64,000 bases of DNA from Pseudomonas protegens CHA0 (GTDB lineage: Bacteria; Pseudomonadota; Gammaproteobacteria; Pseudomonadales; Pseudomonadaceae). A program made the translations under genes and the position numbers. Positions 27,830 through 36,660 of this stretch are shown here, piece after piece. The notes below the pieces were generated by a model that saw nothing but the letters and a program-made list of their open reading frames with translations, was not told the origin of the DNA and searched no databases. Numbering within the stretch: the stretch's first letter is position 1; each line of letters starts with the position of its first letter. The stretch spans positions 6,517,001 to 6,581,000 of the forward strand of contig NC_021237.1 in NCBI RefSeq assembly GCF_000397205.1. Reading direction: 5' to 3'.

Positions 27830-29155
27830 TTACAGCAGCGGGATCGAATAGCTGACGATCAGGCGGTTTTCGTCCTGGGAACGAGTCGAAGCCAGGTCGG
27901 TACGCCACATAGCGTTTTTCCAGGCAAAGCCGAGGTTTTTCAGCGGGCCTTCCGGAATAACGTAAGCAACAGTCAGGTCACGTTCCCACTCAGTCTTGTC
28001 GCCGACGGTGGTCTCGATGTTGTTGCCGCGCAGGTAGATCACGTTAGCGGTCAGGCCTGGTACGCCAACCTTGGCGAAGTCATAGCCGTAGCGAGCCTGC
28101 CAGGTACGCTCGCCAGCACGGGCGAACTTCTGGATCTGCATGTCGGTGATGGTGCTGTTGGACGAACCATCACCCTGGTTCAGCCAAGGGAAATCGCTGT
28201 CGCCGTTGGTGTATTGATAACCGCCACCGAAGGTATGACCTTCAACCGAGTACAGAGCCAGGTAGCTGTACAGGTTGTTGTCGACCTTGCCCTTGGTGAT
28301 GTTGCCGCCGTAGTAGCCTGGGGAGAAATAAGTGGCGGTGTCACCGTTGGCGCCGTTGTCACGGCTGCGGTAGTAACGCAAGTCGCTTTTCAGGACGCCC
28401 GGGCCGATAGCCCAGTTGTGCACCAGGCCCAGGAAGTTCTGGGTGTAGAAGTCTTTCAGCTCGCCGTAGTAGTAGGAAGCGGTCAGATCCTTGGTGATCT
28501 TGTAGTCCGCACCGGCGAAATAGAACTTGTTGGTGAACTCACCTTTGCTGTAGTTGGAACCAGCGTTGGCGTTGGCGATCGACAGACCTTCGTTGTTAGT
28601 CGAGTTACGGCCTTTGGCGTGCTCGATCTGACCTGCGGTCAGGGTCAGGTCCTTGATCTCGTTCGAAGTGATCTGGCCACCCTGGAAGGTTTGTGGCAGC
28701 AGACGACCATCGTTGGTCTTGATAACCGGGTTGTTCGGCTGGAGGGTACCGATCTTCAGTTCGGTCTGGGAAATCTTGACCTTGCCGGTCAGGCCCAGGC
28801 TGGCGAAGTCAGGAACTGCACGGTTGCCGTCGCTTGGAAAGATGGTGCCACCGGAAGCACTCCCGCTGGAGTTACCACTCTTGGCAGGGCTGGAATCCAG
28901 ACGAACGCCGTACAGGCCAATAGCGTCAACACCGAACTGAACGGTACCTTGGGTGTAACCCGAGATGAAACGCAGATCGAAGCCTTGGCCCCATTCTTCG
29001 TTCTTGTTCGCGCCAGGACCGTCACGGTTATCAGTATTGATATAGAAGTTGCGCAAGCCCAGGGTGGCCTTGCTGTCTTCGATGAAACCGGCGGCGCCTG
29101 CCTGCTGCGCCAAAACCCCTACGGCCACAGCCAGGGCCAAGGTGGACTTGTTCAT
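27830..29155 (-). CDS. OprD-family outer-membrane porin
   Basis: A 441-aa porin. The signal peptide ends GVLAQQAGA, followed by AGFIEDSKATLGLRNFYINTD, the OprD-family start. Alternating amphipathic strands run to the end and the protein closes with the aromatic/hydrophobic strand NRLIVSYSIPLL. OprD-type channels admit specific small substrates such as basic amino acids or carboxylates; the substrate here is not readable. It has its own AT-rich upstream region. Confidence 0.88.
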   Translation of the reverse strand: MNKSTLALAVAVGVLAQQAGAAGFIEDSKATLGLRNFYINTDNRDGPGANKNEEWGQGFDLRFISGYTQGTVQFGVDAIGLYGVRLDSSPAKSGNSSGSASGGTIFPSDGNRAVPDFASLGLTGKVKISQTELKIGTLQPNNPVIKTNDGRLLPQTFQGGQITSNEIKDLTLTAGQIEHAKGRNSTNNEGLSIANANAGSNYSKGEFTNKFYFAGADYKITKDLTASYYYGELKDFYTQNFLGLVHNWAIGPGVLKSDLRYYRSRDNGANGDTATYFSPGYYGGNITKGKVDNNLYSYLALYSVEGHTFGGGYQYTNGDSDFPWLNQGDGSSNSTITDMQIQKFARAGERTWQARYGYDFAKVGVPGLTANVIYLRGNNIETTVGDKTEWERDLTVAYVIPEGPLKNLGFAWKNAMWRTDLASTRSQDENRLIVSYSIPLL

Positions 29156-29657
29156 GTTTCGCTCCTCTCGTTTCTAATTCTTGTGGTTCCTGGCCCCGGA
29201 TCGAACGCCCGGGTGCCACAGATGCGCGATTAGCGCCAGACCGTGACTGATAAGTCAATCGTAACGACCTGTGTCTACGACCATGGTCTAATCGCAGCGA
29301 TTTGGTCCATGCAGGGTAATGAATTACTCATAAACCCAAAAAGAATTGTTTAATTCTTTTTCATACCTTTCAGGAATAAAGCTCGCCATTATCAAACGGC
29401 GAATCGCAGCGTAGACGCTCGCAAGCTTATTTCTGAAAAATATTCCCCTGACTCAGCCCCCAAGATCCCCTGCGTGTAGCAAGCGCAAAACATCATTCAG
29501 GATCAAAAAAGCGACGCAATCATGGCTAAGAGCCTATCCTCCCGTCAATTTGTTACAGTTTTTGTATCGAAATGAAATTTTTCTGACATGTGCAACTGGC
29601 CGCCACGGTTCGATCAATTGATCGGGCCGTGGCGGCCAGTTGTGCAAAGAGGCGGGT
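29156..29657. other. 502-bp spacer upstream of the porin and downstream of argA
   Basis: No gene is seen. The part next to the porin start holds the palindrome GACCATGGTC (29279-29288) followed 13 bp later by TTTGGTCCATG, possible operator-like repeats. AAAAAGAATT/AATTCTTTTT (29338-29361) is an AT palindrome that may mark a regulatory or promoter site. A long inverted repeat lies at 29591-29646. Confidence 0.5.
29591..29646. repeat. Long inverted repeat with inner palindrome after argA
   Basis: AACTGGCCGCCACGG (29594-29608) and CCGTGGCGGCCAGTT (29627-29641) are perfect 15-bp arms, extended imperfectly on both sides. The interior contains a second palindrome CGATCAATTGATCG (29611-29624), so nearly the whole stretch can pair. 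It starts about 11 bp after the argA stop and may act as an argA 3' hairpin, although only A/T-mixed sequence follows on the minus strand. Confidence 0.75.
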
Positions 29658-30956
29658 TCAGAGGGCTTTTTCGAAGATCTTCGAATTGCGCTGGTAGTTG
29701 TACAGCGAGGCCCGGGCCGATGGCAGGCGCTCGACACTGCTGGGCACGAAACCCCGCTCGCGGAACCAGTGAGCGGTACGAGTGGTGAGGACGAACAGCG
29801 TCTTCAAGCCCTGGGCCCGAGCGCGGGTCTCGATCCTTTCCAGCAACTCGTCGCCACGCTTGCCATGGCGATACTCGGGATTCACCGCCAGGCACGCCAG
29901 CTCACCGGCATCGGAATCGGCAATCTGGTACAGGGCCGCGCAGGCGATGATCATGCCCTCGCGCTCCACCACACTGAACTGCTCGATCTCGCGCTCCAGC
30001 ACCTCGCGGGAACGCCGCACCAGGATGCCCTGCTCTTCCAGCGGGCTGATCAGCTCCAGCAAGCCGCCCACGTCCTCGATCGCCGCCTCGCGCACCCGCT
30101 CGAACTGTTCCTGGGCCACCAGGGTGCCGCCACCGTCGCGGGTGAAGAGTTCGGTTAGCAAGGCGCCGTCCTCGGCGTAGCTGACGATATGGCTGCGTCC
30201 GACCCCGCCGCGGCACGCCTCGGCGGCGGCATCCAGCAGCTCGGCCTGATAGTTGCCCCCCAAGCGCTGCAAATGCGCCGGCACCTGTTGCGGGCGCAAT
30301 TCGCGCACCAGTTTGCCGTTTTCATCCAGCAGGCCCGGGTCGGCACCGAACAGCAGTAATTTGTCGGCCCCAAGGTCGATGGCGGCGCGCGTGGCCACGT
30401 CTTCGCAGGCCAGGTTGAAGGTTTCCCCGGTGGGGGAATAACCCAGGGGCGAGAGCAGGACGATCGAGCGCTCGTCCAGCAGGCGATTGATGCCCTTGCG
30501 ATCGACCCGGCGCACTTCGCCGGTGTGGTGATAGTCGACGCCCTCCAGCACGCCGATCGGACGGGCAGTCACCAGGTTGCCGCTGGCCACCCGCAACCGC
30601 GAGCCCTGCATCGGTGAAGAGGCCATGTCCATGGACAGGCGCGCCTCGATAGCGATGCGCAACTGGCCCACGGCATCGATCACGCACTCCAGGGTTGCCG
30701 CGTCGGTGATCCTAAGGCCGTGATGGTAATGGGGCGTCAGGCCACGGGCCGCCAGGCGGGCTTCGATCTGTGGGCGCGAGCCGTGCACCAGCACCAGGCG
30801 CACCCCCAGGCTGTGGAGCAGCACCAAGTCGTGGACGATATTGCCGAAGTTGGGGTGTTCAACGCCGTCGCCGGGCAGCATGACCACGAAGGTGCAGTCG
30901 CGGTGGGCATTGATATAGGGAGACGCGTGGCGAAGCCAATTGACGTATTCGGGCAT
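29658..30956 (-). CDS. argA: N-acetylglutamate synthase
   Basis: A 432-aa classic ArgA: an N-terminal amino-acid-kinase-like domain (about residues 20-285, with LVLVHGSRPQIEARL and ERSIVLLSPLGYSPTGE) that binds arginine, and a C-terminal GNAT acetyltransferase domain (CLAVNPEYRHGKRGDELLE, the acetyl-CoA loop). It makes N-acetylglutamate, the first step of arginine synthesis. argE follows upstream on the same strand, 136 bp away. Confidence 0.95.
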   Translation of the reverse strand: MPEYVNWLRHASPYINAHRDCTFVVMLPGDGVEHPNFGNIVHDLVLLHSLGVRLVLVHGSRPQIEARLAARGLTPHYHHGLRITDAATLECVIDAVGQLRIAIEARLSMDMASSPMQGSRLRVASGNLVTARPIGVLEGVDYHHTGEVRRVDRKGINRLLDERSIVLLSPLGYSPTGETFNLACEDVATRAAIDLGADKLLLFGADPGLLDENGKLVRELRPQQVPAHLQRLGGNYQAELLDAAAEACRGGVGRSHIVSYAEDGALLTELFTRDGGGTLVAQEQFERVREAAIEDVGGLLELISPLEEQGILVRRSREVLEREIEQFSVVEREGMIIACAALYQIADSDAGELACLAVNPEYRHGKRGDELLERIETRARAQGLKTLFVLTTRTAHWFRERGFVPSSVERLPSARASLYNYQRNSKIFEKAL

Positions 30957-31092
30957 GAACCTGAGCCTGTAAATAAAAAGCAGCCTATGAAAGGACGAAA
31001 CGGAAAACTCACAGCGGGCTGATGGTTATCGTCGGAACAGGCTTGGCAACACGCTTACTCTCCTCATGGGTACGGACAAGGCCACCGGCAAT

Positions 31093-32250
31093 TTACTGAA
31101 ATTGGGCCGGCGTCAGGCAGTAATGTTCAATCAATTCACGTAATAGATGCACGGTAGGCTGCAAGCGTGACATTTCGAGGTACTCCCCCGGCTGGTGGGC
31201 ACAGGCGATATCACCCGGGCCGAGCACCAGGGTCTCGCAGCCAAGGCGCTGAAGATAAGGTGCTTCGGTGCCAAACGCTACTGCTTCGGTACGATGTCCG
31301 GTCAACCGCTCTGCCACTCGCACCAACTCGGCATCCTCGGGCTGCTCGAAAGGCGGGACCGCGGGGAACAGCGGCGCATAGTCGATCTTCACTTCATGGC
31401 GTTCGGCAATCGGCTTGAGCTTCTGCCGGATGGCCTCGCGCAGCACATCCGGATCCATGCCCGGCAGGGGCCGCAGGTCGAACTCCAGGGAACACTGGCC
31501 ACAGATGCGGTTGGGGTTGTCGCCGCCATGGATGCAGCCGAAGTTCAGGGTCGGTTGCGGGACGCTGAACTGCGCATTGCGGTACTCGCGCTGCCACAGC
31601 AACCGCAGGCCCCGCAGCTCGCCAATGGCATCGTGCATGGCTTCCAGGGCACTGCGACCCAGGCTCGGGTCCGACGAATGGCCGCTGCGGCCGAGGATCT
31701 CGATGCGCTCCATCATCACCCCCTTGTGCAGGCGGATCGGCTTGAGCCCCGTAGGCTCGCCGATCACCGCCGCGCGCCCCAGGGGTCGGCCGGCTTGCGC
31801 CAAGGCCCGCGCCCCGGCCATGGAGCTTTCTTCGTCGCAAGTGGCGAGGACCAGCAGCGGCTGCTTGAAAGGCTGATCCAGCAGGGGCCGCACTGCCTCG
31901 ATGATCAGGGCGAAGAAACCCTTCATGTCGCAACTGCCCAGGCCGACCCAGCGGCCGTCGACTTCGGTCAGTTTCAAGGGGTCGGTCTGCCACAGCGCGC
32001 TGTCATAGGGCACGGTGTCGCTGTGCCCGGCCAGTACCAGGCCGCCAGGGCCACTGCCGAAACTGGCCAGCAGGTTGAACTTGCCGGGGCTGACCTGCTG
32101 GATGTCACAGGCAAAACCCAGGTCGCCGAGCCAACCGGCCAGCAGGTCGATCACCGCACGGTTGGATTGATCCAGTGCTGCTTGAGTGCAGCTCACCGAT
32201 GGCGCGGCGATCAGCGCGGCAAACTGATCCTTCATGGACGGCAGGGGCAT
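31093..32250 (-). CDS. argE: Acetylornithine deacetylase
   Basis: A 385-aa M20-family metallohydrolase. Metal ligands are seen in LAGHSDTVPYD, the Asp of SCDMKG and the Glu pair of CDEESSMAG; the late His is in CAHQPGEYLE. It removes the acetyl group from N-acetylornithine in arginine synthesis. GGAG is 7 nt before the ATG. The pairing with argA supports the pathway call over other M20 peptidases. Confidence 0.93.
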   Translation of the reverse strand: MPLPSMKDQFAALIAAPSVSCTQAALDQSNRAVIDLLAGWLGDLGFACDIQQVSPGKFNLLASFGSGPGGLVLAGHSDTVPYDSALWQTDPLKLTEVDGRWVGLGSCDMKGFFALIIEAVRPLLDQPFKQPLLVLATCDEESSMAGARALAQAGRPLGRAAVIGEPTGLKPIRLHKGVMMERIEILGRSGHSSDPSLGRSALEAMHDAIGELRGLRLLWQREYRNAQFSVPQPTLNFGCIHGGDNPNRICGQCSLEFDLRPLPGMDPDVLREAIRQKLKPIAERHEVKIDYAPLFPAVPPFEQPEDAELVRVAERLTGHRTEAVAFGTEAPYLQRLGCETLVLGPGDIACAHQPGEYLEMSRLQPTVHLLRELIEHYCLTPAQFQ

Positions 32251-32408
32251 GAGCTGTCTCCGGGAATCCCAATGTGAGGCCCATCATAGAGGCATCCCGC
32301 AAGCGGAAGGAACCGCCGCGGCACCTGCGGGCGCCTTGTCCTGTACACTGCACGGCCTTGGCAGCCAACTCTTCCCCGGCTGCGCTCCCGATCCTGGATT
32401 TTCCGGCC

Positions 32409-33776
32409 ATGCAGAAAGAAACCGAAATCAAACTCCGCGTCAGCCGCGAAACCCTCGCCGCCCTGCGCGAGCACCCGCTACTGAAAAAACGCAATAAAAG
32501 TGGCTGGGAACGCCGTGAACTGATGAATCAGTACTTCGACACCCCAGAACGCGACCTGGCCCGGGCCAAAGTCGCCCTGCGCCTGCGTCGCGACGGTGAC
32601 GCGGTGATCCAGACCCTGAAGACCAGCGGCCAGAGCGTCGCCGGCCTGTCCGAACGCAACGAGTACGACTGGCAACTGGCCAAGGCCAAGCTGGACGTGA
32701 AAAAGCTCGAAGGCCAATGCTGGCCCGAAGCCCTGGCCGAACTGGACAAGAAGACCCTCAAGCCGTTGTTCACCACGGATTTCGTCCGCGAGCGCGCGGA
32801 AATCGCCTGGGGCCGCGGCAAGGCCAAGGTGGTGATCGAAGCCGCCCTGGACTTGGGCCAAGTCATCGCCGGCAAGCAAAAGGAAGAAATCTGCGAGCTG
32901 GAACTGGAGCTGCGTGAAGGCGAACCGGCTGCCCTGCTGGAGTTGGCAGCGGAGCTGGCCCTGACCCTGCCGCTGATGCCCTGCGACATCAGCAAGGCCG
33001 AGCGCGGCTATCGCCTGTTCGACGCCGGCAGCTACTCCCTGAGCCTGCCCGCGCCGCAATTGAGCGCCGAGACGCCCCTGGACGAAGCTTTCGCCGCTCT
33101 GGCCTGGCACCTGCTGGGCAGCAGCCAGCGCCTGGCCGAGCAGTACCGCTTCAATGGCCACTGGCGCCTGCTGCAGGACTGGGTGGACAACCTTGCCGAG
33201 CTGCGAGCCCTGGCCAGCAGCCTGGGCCAGGCCGCACCGCGCCAGTCCACCGCTGAGTTGCGCAGTGCCCTGGACGCCCTGCTGGAAGACTGGCGTCCGC
33301 TGGTACAGGCCGGTCTTGATGACGAAGACGTGCGCAAGGCCGCGCCGGAGCAGTTCATCGAAGAGTTGCAGGACGTGCGCTGGGGCCTGTTCTCGCTGAA
33401 TACCTCGCGCTGGCTGCTGGCCCGGGCCTGGACCGCTGACCGCAACACCCGGGGCAACCGCCAGGGCGCCGCACAGCTGGGCAGCTGGTTGCCACGCCTG
33501 CTGGCCGAGGAAGCCACCTCCCTGCAACTGCCGCGCTATCAGCAGCAACCGGAAGACCTGGCCGAGCAGTTGCCGCGCATTGAACGCATCCAGGCCTGGT
33601 TGCACCACTCCCGCTCCGCGCTGGAGATCCCGGAACTGGACCGTCTCTATGGCGAGTTGAACAAACTGGCCCAGCTGGCCAACGAGCCGATCACCGACGA
33701 AGCTCTCGACGCCCGCAAGCAGCAGGCCATCGCGGTGTTCCAGAACCGTGCCTGGAAAACCCTCCTGCGCCTGTAA
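32409..33776 (+). CDS. CYTH and CHAD domain protein (inorganic triphosphatase-like)
   Basis: A 455-aa protein. The N-terminal CYTH domain (about 1-200) has the diagnostic EXEXK as ETEIKLRV at residues 4-11, and ALRLRRDGDAVIQTLK. The C-terminal CHAD domain (about 225-450) is alpha-helical and rich in conserved His/Arg. Relatives such as E. coli YgiF hydrolyse inorganic triphosphate; CHAD binds polyphosphate. The ATG at 32409 places the EXEXK at the usual position; the open frame before it is not conserved-looking. Confidence 0.88.
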   Translation: MQKETEIKLRVSRETLAALREHPLLKKRNKSGWERRELMNQYFDTPERDLARAKVALRLRRDGDAVIQTLKTSGQSVAGLSERNEYDWQLAKAKLDVKKLEGQCWPEALAELDKKTLKPLFTTDFVRERAEIAWGRGKAKVVIEAALDLGQVIAGKQKEEICELELELREGEPAALLELAAELALTLPLMPCDISKAERGYRLFDAGSYSLSLPAPQLSAETPLDEAFAALAWHLLGSSQRLAEQYRFNGHWRLLQDWVDNLAELRALASSLGQAAPRQSTAELRSALDALLEDWRPLVQAGLDDEDVRKAAPEQFIEELQDVRWGLFSLNTSRWLLARAWTADRNTRGNRQGAAQLGSWLPRLLAEEATSLQLPRYQQQPEDLAEQLPRIERIQAWLHHSRSALEIPELDRLYGELNKLAQLANEPITDEALDARKQQAIAVFQNRAWKTLLRL

Positions 33777-33785
33777 CCCCGCCCC

Positions 33786-34256
33786 TCAGCGCATGACCGG
33801 CAGGCTGGTGGTGGACTTGATCTCCGACAGGGCAACGATCGAGTTCACCTCCTGGATACCCGGCACCATGGACAGCTTCTCGAAGAAGAAGCGTTCATAG
33901 GCTTCGATATCCGCGGTCACGATCCGCAGCAGAAAGTCCACCGCGCCCATCAGCACATAGCACTCCAGCACTTCCGGAAAGCCGCGGATCGCCTCGGTGA
34001 ACTCGGTGAAGTTGGAGCGCCCGTGAGCGTTGAGCTTGATCTCGGCGAAGATCTGCGTGTTGAGGCCGATCTTCTTGCGGTCCAGCAGGGTCACCTGGCC
34101 GCGGATCACCCCCTCCTCCTTCATCCGCTGGATCCGTCGCCAGCATGGCGACTGGGACAACCCCACCTGCTCGGCGATCTGCGCACTGGAAAGCGAGGCG
34201 TCCTCTTGCAGCAGCGCGAGGATGCGGCGGTCATAGGCGTCCAGGTCGCTATGCAT
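33786..34256 (-). CDS. Lrp/AsnC-family transcriptional regulator
   Basis: A 156-aa regulator: N-terminal HTH (LDAYDRRILALLQEDASLSS, then IAEQVGLSQSPCWRRIQRM) and C-terminal RAM ligand domain (residues about 65-145, with VLECYVLMGAVDFLLRIV). Such proteins sense amino acids. It is divergently arranged to a 105-aa protein across a short AT-rich spacer, so that gene is a likely target. Confidence 0.9.
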   Translation of the reverse strand: MHSDLDAYDRRILALLQEDASLSSAQIAEQVGLSQSPCWRRIQRMKEEGVIRGQVTLLDRKKIGLNTQIFAEIKLNAHGRSNFTEFTEAIRGFPEVLECYVLMGAVDFLLRIVTADIEAYERFFFEKLSMVPGIQEVNSIVALSEIKSTTSLPVMR

Positions 34257-34380
34257 AATAAATACCCATAAACATTAAAAAATGAATTGAACAATTCATA
34301 TTTAAGCAAACAAACCCAATCTTAGATAAGAAATACCCGAAACCGAATGTAAAAATTTCTCCACTGACCTGGAGACCGCC

Positions 34381-34698
34381 ATGCCCCCTTTCGAGCCAGC
34401 CCCCCGCGCCGATGCCTGGAACCTCAACAATGCTCACTGTCGCGTGCACTACCGGATAGTGGCCGACGCCGAGGCCGATGTGCTGTGCCGCATCCTCAAC
34501 CACTTCGCCCTGCAGTTCCTGGTGCCGCAGCGGGTGTCGATGCAGCAGCAGGACGCCACGCTGTATATGGAGGTGGAACTCGACGACCTGAGCTGGCATC
34601 GGGCCCAGGTGATCGGCGCAAAGCTGCGCAACCTGATCAGTGTCTGTGACGTGGAACTGGAGCTGGCGGAACCTTCGCGCCTGCAGGCCGCGGGTTGA
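34381..34698 (+). CDS. Small protein of unknown function, possibly ACT-like
   Basis: A 105-aa cytosolic protein without signal or membrane segment; GGAG lies 7 nt before the ATG. The central part reads as alternating strands and helices (HYRIVADAEADVLCRILNHF, QDATLYMEVELDDLSWHRAQVI, NLISVCDVELEL), reminiscent of an ACT or RAM-like ligand fold. No catalytic motif is seen. Divergence from the Lrp-type regulator suggests a joint amino-acid-sensing role, which is inference. Confidence 0.7.
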   Translation: MPPFEPAPRADAWNLNNAHCRVHYRIVADAEADVLCRILNHFALQFLVPQRVSMQQQDATLYMEVELDDLSWHRAQVIGAKLRNLISVCDVELELAEPSRLQAAG

Positions 34699-34811
34699 TC
34701 CCGGCAAAACCCTGCAACCCTTGGCAAGCATTCCCTTGAGGCCCCGGGGACTATTCTTGGCTGTTCGTGGTCAGAGACCCACATCTGGACAACAGCCCCA
34801 AGGAATCGCCC

Positions 34812-36590
34812 ATGAGCGCCGCGCACCTTCCCCAGGACCGCTGGCTGGACCTCAGCGAACTGCTGCGTGAACTGCTGGCCCAGGGCCGCATCAGCCAGGA
34901 TGCCGCCGAACAGGTCATGAGCGTCCGGCATCAGGCAGCCGGTAACCTGCTGCATCCCCTGGAAGTGATCGCCGGCCAGCAATTGCCCGACCTGCAGCAA
35001 CTCGGCACACATCTGGACCTGGACAGCCTCACGGCCTGGCTGGCCCGGCAAGCCGGTCAGCCTTACCTGCGTATCGACCCCCTGCGCATCGACGTGGCCA
35101 GCATCACGCCGCTGATGTCCTTCGCCTTCGCCCAGCGGCACAAGATCCTTGCCGTGGCCGTGGATGGGCAGAGCGTTACCGTGGCCAGCGCCCAACCTTA
35201 CGTCAGTGCCTGGGAAGCAGACCTGGCCCATGTTCTCAAGCGCACGGTGCGACGGGTGGTGGCCAGCCCGCTGGACATCCAGCGCCTGACCCTGGAGTTC
35301 TATCGCCTGGCCAAGTCGGTCAGCGGCGCCAGCAGCGAACAGAAAGCCAGTGGCCTGGGCAACTTCGAGCAACTGCTGAAACTGGGGGCCAGCGACCAGG
35401 AGCCGGATGCCGACGATGCGCACATCGTCAATATCGTCGACTGGCTGTTCCAGTACGCCTTTCAGCAAAGGGCCAGCGACATCCATATCGAACCCCGCCG
35501 CGAGCACGGCACCCTGCGCTTTCGCATCGATGGCGTATTGCACAACGTCTACCAGTTCCCGCCCCAGGTCACCCTGGCCATCGTCAGCCGCCTCAAGAGC
35601 CTGGGGCGCATGAACGTCGCGGAAAAGCGCAAGCCCCAGGATGGCAGGGTCAAGACGCGCACCCCCGACGGCAGCGAAATCGAGTTGCGGCTCTCGACCC
35701 TGCCCACGGCGTTCGGTGAAAAGCTGGTGATGCGCATCTTCGATCCCCAGGTCCTGCTCAAGGATTTCGACCAGTTGGGCTTTGGCACCGATGACCTGAG
35801 CCGCTGGCAAGCCATGACCACCCAGGCCCACGGCATCATCCTGGTCACCGGGCCCACCGGCTCGGGCAAGACCAGCACCCTCTACACCACCCTGAAGAAG
35901 CTCGCGACCCCCGAGGTCAACCTGTGCACCATCGAGGACCCGATCGAGATGATCGAACCGGCGTTCAACCAGATGCAGGTCCAGCACAATATCGACCTGA
36001 GTTTTTCCAGCGGCGTGCGTGCACTGATGCGCCAGGACCCCGACATCATCATGATCGGCGAGATCCGTGACCTTGAGACTGCGGAAATGGCCATCCAGGC
36101 CGCACTTACCGGGCACCTGGTGCTGTCTACCCTGCACACCAACGACGCCCCCGGCGCCATCAGCCGGCTGCTGGAACTGGGCGTGCCCCATTACCTGATC
36201 AAGGCCACCCTGATCGGGGTCATGGCCCAGCGCCTGCTGCGCACCCTCTGCCCGTACTGCAAGGTTCCCGCCGAGCTGACGGCGGATGACTGGGAAAGCC
36301 TGACCGGAACCCGGCACCTGCCACCCGCTGCCGGCGGCCAGCGCGCGGTGGGCTGCGCCGAATGCCGGGGTACCGGTTACCACGGGCGCACCGGGGTCTA
36401 CGAAATCATGCCCTTGGGTTCCCCCCTCAAGGCCCTGATCCATCGCGACCTGGATCTTGCCCGCCTGCACCACCAGGCCTGCGCGGAAGGCATGCGCAGC
36501 CTGCGCCTGGCTGCCGCGCACAAGGTTGCCCAAGGTCTGACCAGCCTTGAGGAAGTGCTACGGGTCACGCCCGGCAACCAGCCCCCATAG
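34812..36590 (+). CDS. GspE/PilB-family secretion-type ATPase
   Basis: A 592-aa ATPase of the type II secretion/type IV pilus family. The N-terminal half has the MshEN/GSPII_E N-domain. The ATPase core has Walker A GPTGSGKTS (about residue 346), an Asp box (CTIEDPIEM), Walker B DPDIIMIGEIRD and a His box (LVLSTLHTNDAPG). The zinc tetracysteine is CPYC (about 480) and CAEC (about 515). No other secretion or pilus gene is near, so its partner apparatus is elsewhere or it acts alone. AAGGA precedes the ATG. Confidence 0.88.
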   Translation: MSAAHLPQDRWLDLSELLRELLAQGRISQDAAEQVMSVRHQAAGNLLHPLEVIAGQQLPDLQQLGTHLDLDSLTAWLARQAGQPYLRIDPLRIDVASITPLMSFAFAQRHKILAVAVDGQSVTVASAQPYVSAWEADLAHVLKRTVRRVVASPLDIQRLTLEFYRLAKSVSGASSEQKASGLGNFEQLLKLGASDQEPDADDAHIVNIVDWLFQYAFQQRASDIHIEPRREHGTLRFRIDGVLHNVYQFPPQVTLAIVSRLKSLGRMNVAEKRKPQDGRVKTRTPDGSEIELRLSTLPTAFGEKLVMRIFDPQVLLKDFDQLGFGTDDLSRWQAMTTQAHGIILVTGPTGSGKTSTLYTTLKKLATPEVNLCTIEDPIEMIEPAFNQMQVQHNIDLSFSSGVRALMRQDPDIIMIGEIRDLETAEMAIQAALTGHLVLSTLHTNDAPGAISRLLELGVPHYLIKATLIGVMAQRLLRTLCPYCKVPAELTADDWESLTGTRHLPPAAGGQRAVGCAECRGTGYHGRTGVYEIMPLGSPLKALIHRDLDLARLHHQACAEGMRSLRLAAAHKVAQGLTSLEEVLRVTPGNQPP

Positions 36591-36660
36591 CGGCACAGGA
36601 GGCGAACCCCAGGCGCTGGACTACGCTTGAGTCACCGCCGAGATAAGCAGGGAGCCCGGT

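Noticed and set aside
34449..36533. 694-codon open frame antisense to the GspE-like ATPase
   Set aside because: Shadow of the ATPase gene; no ribosome site or domain.
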